Origin: Methylophilaceae bacterium
Lineage (GTDB): Bacteria; Pseudomonadota; Gammaproteobacteria; Burkholderiales; Methylophilaceae
Direction of reading: 5' to 3'
Assembly: GCA_028823485.1 (NCBI GenBank)
Contig: JAPKBG010000010.1
Span: 1-64,000, forward strand
DNA: 64,000 bases
In this document: one piece after another, positions 41,319 through 51,208 of the stretch
Layout: the number at the start of each line of letters is the position of its first letter
How positions within the stretch are numbered: the stretch's first letter is position 1
Position numbers and translations under genes: made by a program
The notes under the pieces: generated by a model
Databases searched by the model: none
What the model saw: the letters and a program-made list of their open reading frames with translations, nothing else
What the model was told of the DNA's origin: nothing

Positions 41319-42636
41319 ATGGAAACAAAAAAACATACGCGTAAACTAAGGCGGTCTAGTAAGCCAGCACAGTTTTATGTCTTGGTTTTGGAACAAGATG
41401 TTAACTTCACGCAGACGTTAAAGTATGATTTGGAAAAGTATTTGCCTGTGAGTGTGGTTACCTTACACTCCCTTAGTGCTGCGCGGATGCTGTTCAAAAG
41501 AAATCCACGCCAGTTCTTTTTAGGGGTTAGTAGTGTTATGTCAGATTTCAAGCAAGCTGATTTGCTTAAAGCCGCTAATATTCCTGTAATCGCCTTTATT
41601 AACCAATATGAAGATGAGTTGCGTGACGAGTTGATTAAGCGGCATGTGCTTGATTATGTCGTTAAAACGACAGATACCGACACGACTTATGTTTGTGATT
41701 TAGTGGTCCGCCTCTTTAAAAATATTGCAATCAAAGTACTCGTTATCGACGATTGAAAAGTTTCTCAATTTGTGATAGCTAGAGAACTCGCATTGTAAAA
41801 ATTTAAAGTATTGCGAGCTGACAACGCTTCAGCTACAACGCAGGTGCTAGAGAATAATCCCGATATCAAATTGATACTGGTGGATTACCAAATGCGTGGC
41901 GTTGATGGTATTCCCTTTGTGAAAAAAGCAGGGAAATTCTATCCAAAAGATGAGGTGCTCATCATCGGTATGTTGATATCTTCAGACCCTAGACTGGCAG
42001 TGACGTTTCTAAAAGCGGGGGTGAATGACTTTATTCATAAACCGTTTAATTATGAAATGATGCTGTGTCGGATTAATCAGAATTTACATATGTTGGACGC
42101 GTTAGAATATGCGAAAGAATTGTCTAGTGTTGATTACTTGAGTAATGTTTTTAACCGACGCTACTTCTTTGAGCGTGGTAATCAGACGCTCAAAGCATTG
42201 AATGCTGGTGGAGCACTGACTGCCATGATGATGGATATTGATAAATTCAAAGCCATTAATGATGTGTATGGTCACGATGTGGGAGATGAAGTCATTAAAG
42301 ATATTGCAGTAGCCTTGAAACAACATTTTCCCAATGATATTGTGGCCAGAATGAGGGGGGAGAGTTTGCGGTGTTAAGTGTGGATACTCAGTATCAAACG
42401 AGTTTTGATTATATTGATGCATTTAGAGAAAAAATTAACAATCAAAAGTTGAACATTAAAGGACATGCCATCAGATACACATGCAGTATTCGTGTGAGTG
42501 GCTATAGGATAAAAGCTTAGATGAGGTGATGGTGTAGGCTGACAAGCTACTGTACTTAGCTAAGCAAAGTGGGCGCAACCGTTTGGAGGGCAACCCACTA
42601 GGCGCTGAGGGAGCCATTGCTACTGATGTCGAATAG
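41319..42636 (+). pseudogene. Decayed response regulator / diguanylate cyclase (REC-REC-GGDEF)
   Basis: Same frame carries IAIKVLVIDD*KVSQFVIARELAL*KFKVLRADN...ILVDYQMRGVDG...LSNVFNRRYFFERGNQ; stops TGA 41754-41756 and TAA 41796-41798; frameshift at the RGE(E)F stretch near 42360; C-terminus interrupted again (ADKLLYLAKQSGRNRLEGNP). Confidence 0.88.
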
Positions 42637-43933
42637 GAAGTGATAGCCGTGCTTCTAGACCACCACTTTCACGGTTAATTAATTGTAAACTGCCGTGATG
42701 CAGTTTTGCAATGCGGTTACAGATGGCGAGCCCTAGCCCACTACCACCTTCATTTTTGGTGCGCGCACTATCCAAACGTTCAAATGGTCTGAGCAAGCGT
42801 TTGGCTTGATCTTTAGGAATGCCAGGCCCATGATCTAATACGCTAATGATAATTATACTTGCTGTTATTTTACTTTCAATCAGCACTTCACCTTTCGTGT
42901 AAGCATAAGCATTCCCAACTAAGTTATCGAGTAAGCGCTGCATGGCTAGTGGGCGAAGTGGAATGAAGTAACTAGCGCTTAATTTAACCTCAAGTTGACG
43001 ACCTGCGCGTGCTTGGCGCTCGGCAAGCGCTCTTAGCAATACATTAATATCCATCATTTTAGTAGATTCGCCTTCAATACCGCGAACAAAGTCTAAAAAC
43101 TGATGAATGATATTATCCATGTCCGCAATATCCTCAATCATGCCTTCTTTCATTTGGGCAGACTCATCGTCAGATAGCATTTCTACGGCAAGACGTAAAC
43201 GCGCTAGTGGGGTACGGATATCATGTGAAACACCAGCCAGCAATAAGCTGCGCTCACTGTCCATCCTGACCAAGGCATCAGCCATTTCATTAAAGGTTTG
43301 GTTCACCTCACTTAGTTCATCCAAACTGTCCTCAGGAAGCCTTGGGGCGAGTTCACCATTACGCAGCTTGTCGGCTGCATGCACTAGAAAACTCAGTGGG
43401 CGATTGATACGAGCCGCCGTAATGTAAGCGCCGGCTAAGGATAGTAATCCAATTAATGCGCCCCAGCCTAACCAATGCCACGGGAAAGGGCGGTCTGCCT
43501 GGATGTTAGGAACCACCACCCAAAAGTCATCCAGTGCTACATTAAAGCTAATCCACAAGCCGGGAATGCCATAGTGATTAACCGTAATAATGGTTTCCGG
43601 CCCTAAACGTTGACGTATTTTTTGCACAAGCAGGTACACAAAGGGGTCGCTGGGGAGCGGCTCTATTTTCTCCATGAAATCGGCTGAATAAACACGCACG
43701 CCTTCACGGCCAGATAGTTCGGAAAGTAATGCGCCTCTTCTGTTTTCATGAGAGGCAATGAGCGATGCACGGGTATAATTAACAATGGTGACTGCCTGTA
43801 ATGCAGCCATCTCCGCACGTGGTTCACGCCCAAAGTAATCAAAGATTTTTAACGAGCCATAAATGCTAATTGCCAATAGAATAGCAATCAGTAGCATTAG
43901 CCTAGCTAAAATTGTGCGGGGAAGTAGTCTCAA
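42620..43933 (-). CDS. envZ: Sensor histidine kinase, EnvZ-like
   Basis: HAMP region, LLLAGVSHDIRTPLARLRLAVEML, GSGLGLAICNRIAKLHHGSL. Confidence 0.9.
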   Translation of the reverse strand: MRLLPRTILARLMLLIAILLAISIYGSLKIFDYFGREPRAEMAALQAVTIVNYTRASLIASHENRRGALLSELSGREGVRVYSADFMEKIEPLPSDPFVYLLVQKIRQRLGPETIITVNHYGIPGLWISFNVALDDFWVVVPNIQADRPFPWHWLGWGALIGLLSLAGAYITAARINRPLSFLVHAADKLRNGELAPRLPEDSLDELSEVNQTFNEMADALVRMDSERSLLLAGVSHDIRTPLARLRLAVEMLSDDESAQMKEGMIEDIADMDNIIHQFLDFVRGIEGESTKMMDINVLLRALAERQARAGRQLEVKLSASYFIPLRPLAMQRLLDNLVGNAYAYTKGEVLIESKITASIIIISVLDHGPGIPKDQAKRLLRPFERLDSARTKNEGGSGLGLAICNRIAKLHHGSLQLINRESGGLEARLSLPIRHQ

Positions 43934-43973
43934 CTTAAACTATTAATATAACGTCAGTAATAAACCCAAGTGC

Positions 43974-44696
43974 TTAAGCGCTAGCTTCGCCATCAGGAAT
44001 AAACACATAGCCAAACCCCCACATGGTTTTCAAAAAGCGTGGTTGCGCTGGGTTTGGTTCGATTAAGCGACGTAAACGTGATACTTGCACATCAATACTG
44101 CGGTCGAAAACATCAAGTTCTCGTCCTCGTGCCAATTGCATTAAACGGTCGCGGGATAGCGGCTGTCTAGGGTGTTCAGCAAACACCTTTAATAAAGAAA
44201 ATTCACCGCTAGTAATTGTGATGTTGGCACCATCTTTACTTAAGCTGCGATTCGCTGCATCAAATACAAAATCGCCAAAAGGGAATGTTTCTTGTGTGGT
44301 TGGCCCGCCTGAGTCAGTATTTTGGACATGGCGGCGCATAACTGCATTAATACGAGCCAGTAGCTCACGAGGGTTAAATGGTTTCGGTAGATAATCGTCA
44401 GCGCCCATTTCCAAACCAATAATGCGATCCACTTCATCACCACGGGCTGTGAGCATAATAATCGGAGTGGTCACGTTGTTTCCACGTAGTCTGCGGCATA
44501 TCGCTAAGCCATCTTCGCCAGGCAACATTAAATCTAATACGAATAAGTCAAACTGCTCGGATTCTAGAGCAGTGTCCATTTCTGCTGAATCAGACACCGT
44601 TTTAATATCAAAGCCTTGTTCCGTTAGGTATCGCTGTAATAATTCACGCATACGCGCATCATCATCGACCATTAATATTTTTTTGTTTCTAGACAT
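43974..44696 (-). CDS. ompR: Response regulator, OmpR-like
   Basis: KKILMVDDDARMRELLQRYL, winged-helix C-terminus ending TMWGFGYVFIPD. Confidence 0.93.
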   Translation of the reverse strand: MSRNKKILMVDDDARMRELLQRYLTEQGFDIKTVSDSAEMDTALESEQFDLFVLDLMLPGEDGLAICRRLRGNNVTTPIIMLTARGDEVDRIIGLEMGADDYLPKPFNPRELLARINAVMRRHVQNTDSGGPTTQETFPFGDFVFDAANRSLSKDGANITITSGEFSLLKVFAEHPRQPLSRDRLMQLARGRELDVFDRSIDVQVSRLRRLIEPNPAQPRFLKTMWGFGYVFIPDGEASA

Positions 44697-44959
44697 TTTT
44701 ATTGTCTCTTCTAAGTCAGTTGAGTTGTTTTGTAATTTAACAATGGATTAGTATAGGTGTTCGGAAAGGATAAGTCTATAATTTAGAAGAGATTTTATGC
44801 ATAAAATCCTTCGAATTATTGACATTAATCAACAAGCAGCCAAGTTACAATTTTTTACAATTTGGCTTTTTTATGAAACATTCCACTTACAAAGTGGTCT
44901 CATTATACATATCCGGTGTTCAAGTCCAGTCGATTGATTGGGATATGAAATAACGAAAT

Positions 44960-45538
44960 ATGCTAATAAATAAACTCTTTTTTTGGTTACAGATGGCACT
45001 GCTCGTAGTATTAGGTGCGGTTTTTATTTTTCCGTCACTTGCTGTGTCAAACACGGCTTTAGAGGCGAGCGATGTGGCGCCAGAGTTAGACGATACAGAT
45101 GACCCTCGCTATGGCTTGGGAAAAGCACTTGAGTATAATTTTAGTCCAGTTGATCGTGCGCGGCTGCGCAAAGCATTAACTGACTTTGCTAGAAACAACG
45201 ATCCAGAGCATATTAAAATCAAACGTCAGCGTCAGTTGATGAGAAACAGCCTAAAACAACGATTTGTGGGTTGCAATAATGATTTGGATGACTCCTTAGA
45301 CCGACAAGAAGTCACAGAATGTCTCCCACAGGTTGCACGTCACTTTAATGCGGTTGATGTTGACAAGGATAATGTCATTACTTTTGATGAACTTGAGTTG
45401 GCACAAGCTAAATGGAGTAAACGTCACAGAGCCGCTGAAGCAAAATTAGAAGCGCAACGTATTAAAGCAGTAGAAGCTGAAATTAAGAAAAAAGCAGCAC
45501 AACCTAAAGAGTCTAAGCAAGCGGGAACGATGGAATAA
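44960..45538 (+). CDS. Exported EF-hand-containing protein
   Basis: N-terminal hydrophobic segment; DVDKDNVITFDELELA EF-hand loop. Confidence 0.7.
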   Translation: MLINKLFFWLQMALLVVLGAVFIFPSLAVSNTALEASDVAPELDDTDDPRYGLGKALEYNFSPVDRARLRKALTDFARNNDPEHIKIKRQRQLMRNSLKQRFVGCNNDLDDSLDRQEVTECLPQVARHFNAVDVDKDNVITFDELELAQAKWSKRHRAAEAKLEAQRIKAVEAEIKKKAAQPKESKQAGTME

Positions 45539-45635
45539 CATCCAAGCTAGTCACCCTTCTCAGTATTACACCAGTAGGAAGACTTTAATATGAAGTCTTT
45601 TTTGTTTTTATAAGCATCTAAGCTAAAGTAGAGGC

Positions 45636-46772
45636 ATGGCTAGTCCCAATCAAACTGTTGTACAAATCGTTGGCTCTATTGCCGAATTTGATGCGAGTGA
45701 GTGGAATGCATTAAGTGCAGGGATGCCACTACTCAGCCATGCATTCTTAGCCGCGTTAGAAACCTCAGGTTCTGTTGGCGAAGGCACAGGCTGGAACCCC
45801 TCCATCATGATTATTCGCGAACAAGAAACACTGATTGGCGCTATTCCGCTGTATATCAAATCACATTCCTATGGCGAGTATGTCTTTGACTGGGCATGGG
45901 CGGATGCTTACGAGAAAAGTGGCTTTGCTTACTATCCTAAATTACTCACTGCTATTCCATTTTCGCCCATTACCAGTACGCGCTTACTTGCAAACAATAA
46001 CGAAACTAAATTGCATCTAATTGAAGCGCTTGAATCTGTGATGCGACAACATGAGTTATCTAGTGCACATGTATTATTTCCTGATGATGCCGATGCCGCG
46101 CTATTGGAGCAAGAGGGCTGGATAAAACGGACTGGCGTACAGTTCCGATGGGAGAATGAAGCGTATGAGTCCTTCGAACACTTCTTGCAGAGCTTAAGCC
46201 ATAACAAGCGTAAAAAAATCCATCAAGAGCGTAAGAAGGTTGCACAAGCAGGCGTGACTTGCCGTTTGATTAAAGGCGCAGAAGCGACGCAAGCGGATTG
46301 GGATTTTTTCTATCAGTGTTATTGCAAAACGTATGAAGAGCATCGCTCAACGCCGTATTTAACGCGTGCCTTTTTTGAAACAATCGCGCAAACCATGTCA
46401 CAGCATATCTTGCTCATCATGGCAGAAATTGAAGGTGATCCTGTCGCCAGCACCTTGAATTTTTATGATGATACGACCTTGTATGGACGCTATTGGGGCG
46501 CGACGCAGTTTGTCTCAGGTTTACACTTTGAACTTTGCTATTACCAAGCGCAACAATTTTGCATCGCTGAAAATATTCAATACTTTGAAGGCGGCGCGCA
46601 AGGGGAGCATAAGTTGGCGCGTGGCTTCAAACCGCGGCCAACCTGCTCGTATCATAAAATTGCCCACCCAGATTTTGAAATCGCGATTAAAGGCTTCTTA
46701 GCCAGAGAAGCGAATGGTATGGAAGTCTATACATCAGAGCTAGAAGATCGTGCCCCCTTTAAGGCTAAGTAG
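45636..46772 (+). CDS. GNAT/FemAB-like peptidogalycan-type acyltransferase (COG3146-like)
   Basis: HNKRKKIHQERKKVAQAGVTCRLIKG, GRYWGATQFVSGLHFELCYYQAQQFCI, GGAQGEHKLARGFKP. Confidence 0.88.
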   Translation: MASPNQTVVQIVGSIAEFDASEWNALSAGMPLLSHAFLAALETSGSVGEGTGWNPSIMIIREQETLIGAIPLYIKSHSYGEYVFDWAWADAYEKSGFAYYPKLLTAIPFSPITSTRLLANNNETKLHLIEALESVMRQHELSSAHVLFPDDADAALLEQEGWIKRTGVQFRWENEAYESFEHFLQSLSHNKRKKIHQERKKVAQAGVTCRLIKGAEATQADWDFFYQCYCKTYEEHRSTPYLTRAFFETIAQTMSQHILLIMAEIEGDPVASTLNFYDDTTLYGRYWGATQFVSGLHFELCYYQAQQFCIAENIQYFEGGAQGEHKLARGFKPRPTCSYHKIAHPDFEIAIKGFLAREANGMEVYTSELEDRAPFKAK

Positions 46773-46939
46773 CTAGTTACCAACCGACTTCCTTGCCGTC
46801 GTAAGCAATAAAATGATTACGTAAAGTCACTAGGCAGCATTACGTGATGCGCGTAGCGATAAAAAATCGCTTTGTCAGTAATATAGTACTCATACCAACA
46901 GATCACACGGATATGTTGTAAAACCAAAGGAGAATTATT

Positions 46940-47011
46940 ATGTGGACAACACCAGCAGCTACAGAAATGCGTTTTGGCTTTGAAGTAACAATGTACGTAA
47001 TGAACAAATAA
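46940..47011 (+). CDS. pqqA: PQQ precursor peptide PqqA (absent from ORF track)
   Basis: ATG...TAA encodes MWTTPAATEMRFGFEVTMYVMNK, with the conserved E-x3-Y pair (EVTMY) and W2; preceded by aaaggag. Confidence 0.95.
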   Translation: MWTTPAATEMRFGFEVTMYVMNK

Positions 47012-47057
47012 GCTAGCGTAAAAAATAACTTGCAGATTTATCCTCTGCAAAAACTAA

Positions 47058-47084
47058 AAAGTTCAACTTCGGTTGGGCTTTTTT
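47058..47084 (+). terminator. Rho-independent terminator after pqqA
   Basis: AAGTTCAAC-TTCG-GTTGGGCTT then T run; stable tetraloop. Confidence 0.85.
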
Positions 47085-47197
47085 GTGTCCGCACGATTGG
47101 TATCGTTGGACTGCATCGCTCACAAAGGTAAAGGCGGAAGGTGTGGTAAAGTCACCCTTTATTTGAAAGTGCTTTTAAAAAAGCGATAACAATACAA

Positions 47198-47869
47198 GTG
47201 ACACAAGCAAACAAAAAATCAGTCATCAGAGCAGCCATCTTCGATATGGATGGACTATTAATCGACTCAGAGCGCATGATTATGCAAGCCTGCATTGCGG
47301 CAGCTAAAGAAATCGATATTACCTACACGCAAGCCGAGTATGCGGAACTCATTGGCAGAGCGTGGCCAGATGCTACCCGCATCATGACCAAACAGCTTGG
47401 TGGAGACGATAACTTTCAACATGTGATGCATTGCATCAATGCAGGCTTGGATAAAGGCGGCAATGTCTTCCCGCTCAAAACAGGCGCATTAGCTTTATTA
47501 AAGCACTATCAAGAGCGCGACATCATTTGCGGTGTTGCTTCATCTTCCCCCATTAGCCATATCGAAGAACGCCTAAGCGCAGTTGGCGTACGCGACTACT
47601 TTACTATTGTCAGTAGTGGTCATGAAGTCGAAAACGGTAAACCGCATCCTGATATCTATCTGTTAGCCATGGAGCGTCTACAAGACCATGTTAAGTTTGC
47701 AGCACATGAATGTATTGCTTTTGAAGATAGCGAGCCTGGTGCGCGCGCAGCGATTGCGGCTAATTTAGATGTCGTTGTCGTACCAGATTTAAAACAGCCT
47801 AGTGACTTTGTGCGAGAGAATAGCTTTAAGGTAGTTGAATCGTTGGATCATTTTTTAAAGGGTTTGTAG
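47198..47869 (+). CDS. HAD hydrolase, beta-phosphoglucomutase-like
   Basis: AAIFDMDGLLIDSERM, GVASSSPISHIEERL, AFEDSEPGARAAIAA; GTG start. Confidence 0.92.
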   Translation: MTQANKKSVIRAAIFDMDGLLIDSERMIMQACIAAAKEIDITYTQAEYAELIGRAWPDATRIMTKQLGGDDNFQHVMHCINAGLDKGGNVFPLKTGALALLKHYQERDIICGVASSSPISHIEERLSAVGVRDYFTIVSSGHEVENGKPHPDIYLLAMERLQDHVKFAAHECIAFEDSEPGARAAIAANLDVVVVPDLKQPSDFVRENSFKVVESLDHFLKGL

Positions 47870-47950
47870 GGCAACAATAAACGGAGTGCATTGCGCCGTA
47901 TGAAAAAGTGGCAACATGCGGCGCAATGCCTTGCAGTTGTTGCGCCCTAC
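47866..47950. repeat. MITE/REP-like imperfect inverted repeat
   Basis: GTAGGGC...GCGCCCTAC outer arms and GCATTGCGCCGTATG (47887-47901) / CATGCGGCGCAATGC (47914-47928) inner arms. Confidence 0.7.
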
Positions 47951-47959
47951 ATGAGGCGA

Positions 47960-49180
47960 CTAACCGAAAGCACCATCAGCCCTAGGCTTTAATAATATAG
48001 GCATGTAAATGCTGACAAAAATAGTAAAAGCCAGCACCCAAAAAATAGCGGCGACTAGTACCCATAACGTGTAAAACTGTGACGTTATCATCGGTATGAA
48101 CACGCGGAATAAAACGCTTGCGATGATGCTAGCGAAAGCAACGGCAATCCAAGGTGAAGGCTTTCTAATATCGCGGCCTGTATGACCTAATGCCACTCGA
48201 GACATCATACCAATGGTGATTAAGCCAATTTCGCCGATGGTAAATAGATGTAATGTTAAAATAGACATGTTGCTATTGTCGGCTTTTAAGGCAAAGAACA
48301 TAAAGCCGAGATTAATGAACCAAGCAGAACAATATAAACCCCATAGCAGTGGTACACGCCAGATGCCTATCGTATGCCAGTTGTATAAACGGAAGCCGTT
48401 TAAGGCAAGTAAAGTCCAAGCGAATAAGGGCGTTAAGTAAGGTGCTTGTACAAAGATAACATTGATGAATAACGCGAGAAAGACAAATAAAATGCTAATG
48501 TCTAACGCATTTATATTGCGTTAATTGTACTCTGGCTTCACTTTCACGCATCGTCACACCACGTTCAATAAAGAATGGAATAATGAGGCGACCAATCATC
48601 AAAATTAAGCTAATAAATAATAGCGCGGCACCAGTAATCGCATAGAGCATGCCGTTAGCAATCACATCAAAGTAACCAAGAAAAAACACAAGGTTACCAA
48701 TACATAACAGCAGCACTTTACTCACAACAGCTAGTTGCATCCAAATTTTAGCTTTGAAAATAGGGATACTAATAGAGACAAGCAGCATCAATCCAAGTAG
48801 CAAGTCTACGGGAGCCACCCATGGTAAAAAGGCGGTGCCGAATAAAAATAATATTCTTACCGCAGCCCAAAGTGCAAACAGTAACATGAGCGGCTTACCA
48901 AAAATGGTAGGAGCACCCGTCCAGTTTTTAACAGCCGTTAATAAAAATCCAGCCACCACCGCCATGCCATAACCATATAGCATTTCATGCGCATGCCATT
49001 GGCTAGCTGAAATGTGATTAATCGTAATTAAACCACTAGATCAATAAACCGCCATTCACAAGGCAATAGAAACAATGCTAAAAATATCTGCGCCTAAGAA
49101 AAAAGGTCGAAAGCGAAGGTTAAATAATGCACATTGATGAGCGTTTCTTGCGTGGACTTATTGATTGGGATTTGCATATT
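47960..49180 (-). pseudogene. nnrS: NnrS family heme-copper membrane protein, inactivated
   Basis: NLRFRPFFLGADIFSIVSIAL*MAVY*SSGLITINHISASQWHAHEMLYGYGMAVVAGFLLTAVKNWTG...ERGVTMRESEARVQLTQYKC / frameshift / NALDISILFVFLALFINV...LHLFTIGEIGLITIGMMSRVALGHTGR. Two in-frame TGAs and frameshifts. Confidence 0.85.
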
Positions 49181-49344
49181 AATCTGATGTTGAATACTGA
49201 ACTGAGCTGGCTCTAATCATAGCCTTATTTCTAATTATGGTGCTTGATTCAAGGCCAGTTTAGACAATCATTACTGCAAGTATTTAGCCTTGTATAATAG
49301 CCGCTGACATTAAAGATCCTAATCAATTTTAATAACTGCACAAT

Positions 49345-50253
49345 ATGCTCACTTACCCAATACTAACCCCATCAGAACAAGCGAACCTACCGCGATTAAT
49401 CATAGCTCCCACTGCGCTACCAAGCCAGTTCGAAGACAGTACGCATCAAGTGTTTTTATGCGATACAGCTGATGGGCGCATGGTGTTGAAGGTGTGTGAT
49501 GAAGCAGCGGTGGTTCAATCAGGTTTTTGGCAGGGGTTAAACCTATTGTTTGGCGCTGACTTCCCGAATAACTTAGCGCAGATTCAGCACACACATGAAT
49601 TGCTAAGCAAGCAAGGGTTGTATGCAGTGCCAGATTTCGTTGCATCTAGCCGTGGTGAATCTGCACATGATTTTGTATTGACGCGTTTTATTGAGGGTGT
49701 TGATGTTGAGGCTTCGCAAGTAACGGATTCGATGGTGGTGCAGTTGGCAAAACATATCACGCAGTTACATCAAATGACGCATTCAACTTGGGGAGGCTTC
49801 TATGCACCAACGTATCAAGCTGCTGAGTGGGGTGAACGTTTACATGACACACTATCAGCATTAGCTGCTAAAAATGCGGTTAGCGTTCCAGAAGCGTTAT
49901 TACAGGATGTATTATCGCAGGCTAGTCAGTTACAAGAAACGACATTCGTGCCGATGATGTTGGATTTGCGTTGGGATCAATTTAGACGGGTAGACCATGC
50001 GCAGGCTGGTGTACAGGCTGATACATTGGCGTTGATTGATTTAGATGCTTTTGTGATGACGCCTCGCGCCTTGGATTTAGTGCTGTTGGCATACATTTTA
50101 ACGCCGCCACAATTTGCTTTGTTTAAAACGACTTATACAACAACGCATGACTGGCCTGATTACTCAGCGCAGAAGCCATGTTATCAATTACTGTTGTTTT
50201 TAATGCAGGTGTTGGGCAAGACGGATTTAGCGCAATGGATGAAACGGGCTTAA
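49345..50253 (+). CDS. Aminoglycoside phosphotransferase/kinase-like protein, candidate thiamine kinase
   Basis: APH-like fold features (LTRFIEGVDVEA, LAKHITQLHQMTH, LALIDLDAFVMTPRALDLV); next to a thiamine uptake operon. Confidence 0.6.
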   Translation: MLTYPILTPSEQANLPRLIIAPTALPSQFEDSTHQVFLCDTADGRMVLKVCDEAAVVQSGFWQGLNLLFGADFPNNLAQIQHTHELLSKQGLYAVPDFVASSRGESAHDFVLTRFIEGVDVEASQVTDSMVVQLAKHITQLHQMTHSTWGGFYAPTYQAAEWGERLHDTLSALAAKNAVSVPEALLQDVLSQASQLQETTFVPMMLDLRWDQFRRVDHAQAGVQADTLALIDLDAFVMTPRALDLVLLAYILTPPQFALFKTTYTTTHDWPDYSAQKPCYQLLLFLMQVLGKTDLAQWMKRA

Positions 50254-50262
50254 CTATTGTTA

Positions 50263-50874
50263 TTAAACCGCTTTCTGCTTATGCAACTTAACCCAACTGA
50301 TATAGCCAGCAATGGCTAGGATGGTATTGAGGACGAATAAAGCGGCTGTAGCGTAATAACTGGTTTCAACATACAACACGACTGCGGCGGCATCGATAAT
50401 CACCCAATAGAGCCAATTCTGTAGAATCTTCTTCGCCATTAGCCATGTGTTCATGACAGCAAACACAGTGGTATAAGCATCTAGCGTAGGGCTTTGTGAT
50501 TGGTTATTTATCGTTAAGTAATAAGTAGCGGCGGCACTGATAATAAGACCAATGGCGATAAAGGCGAGGTTCTTAGGCCATCCCCAACTGGTAATCGCTA
50601 ATGTGCCTTCGGTTTTGCCATGCTTGCGCCATAGCCAATAGCCATAAACCGCCATGCCGATATAGTAGAAATTGAGCAAGGCCTGCATGGGAAGCTGACC
50701 TTCCCAAAACAGGACGGTGTAAATAATCGTGCTGAAAAATGCAAACGGCCAACACCATTGTGATTCTTTTGACGCGAGCAGAATATAGGCCACGCCCATC
50801 AAGGCTGCGGTAATCTCCCAGCCTGACATTTGTGCAAAGCCAGTGATGATGGTGTTGAGCGTTATGTTTTCCAT
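50263..50874 (-). CDS. pnuC: PnuC-family vitamin transporter (PnuT-type candidate)
   Basis: WEITAALMGVAYILLASKESQWCWPFAFFSTIIYTVLFWEGQLPMQALLNFYYIGMAVYGYWLW. Confidence 0.9.
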   Translation of the reverse strand: MENITLNTIITGFAQMSGWEITAALMGVAYILLASKESQWCWPFAFFSTIIYTVLFWEGQLPMQALLNFYYIGMAVYGYWLWRKHGKTEGTLAITSWGWPKNLAFIAIGLIISAAATYYLTINNQSQSPTLDAYTTVFAVMNTWLMAKKILQNWLYWVIIDAAAVVLYVETSYYATAALFVLNTILAIAGYISWVKLHKQKAV

Positions 50875-50887
50875 GATGATTAAACCG

Positions 50888-51148
50888 TTATACGTCTACA
50901 ACATCAGCACGATCAGTACCGATAAATTTCATAGCAAATACACTGTGTGGCAATACTTCGAATACCGCTTCGATTTCGCGATCAATACAATCCATCACGT
51001 CACGGTATTCACCAAACACTTGGGTGCTTAAACTATTACGCTTCACCACTAGTTTCTCATTGGATTCTAACTGTAGTATAAATTCTAAAATTGGCTCAAT
51101 ATAATCTTCAGTTAATGGGTAAAGACTAATGTCTAAAGAAATACGCAT
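50888..51148 (-). CDS. YkoF/MTH1187-like small thiamine-binding-type protein
   Basis: MRISLDISLYPLTEDYIEPILEFILQLESNEKLVVKRNSLSTQVFGEYRDVM; between TonB receptor and PnuC behind a TPP riboswitch. Confidence 0.6.
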   Translation of the reverse strand: MRISLDISLYPLTEDYIEPILEFILQLESNEKLVVKRNSLSTQVFGEYRDVMDCIDREIEAVFEVLPHSVFAMKFIGTDRADVVDV

Positions 51149-51208
51149 GTTCTTATTCCTGAAATTATTTTAAAAGAAGAGGGCGTTGCCACCCTCTTTG
51201 ATTAACGA

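Noticed and set aside
16886-49180. Stop-codon reassignment (TGA read as an amino acid)
   Set aside because: The disrupted genes use TGA, TAA and TAG plus frameshifts, and intact genes end normally at TGA. Ordinary gene decay explains it.
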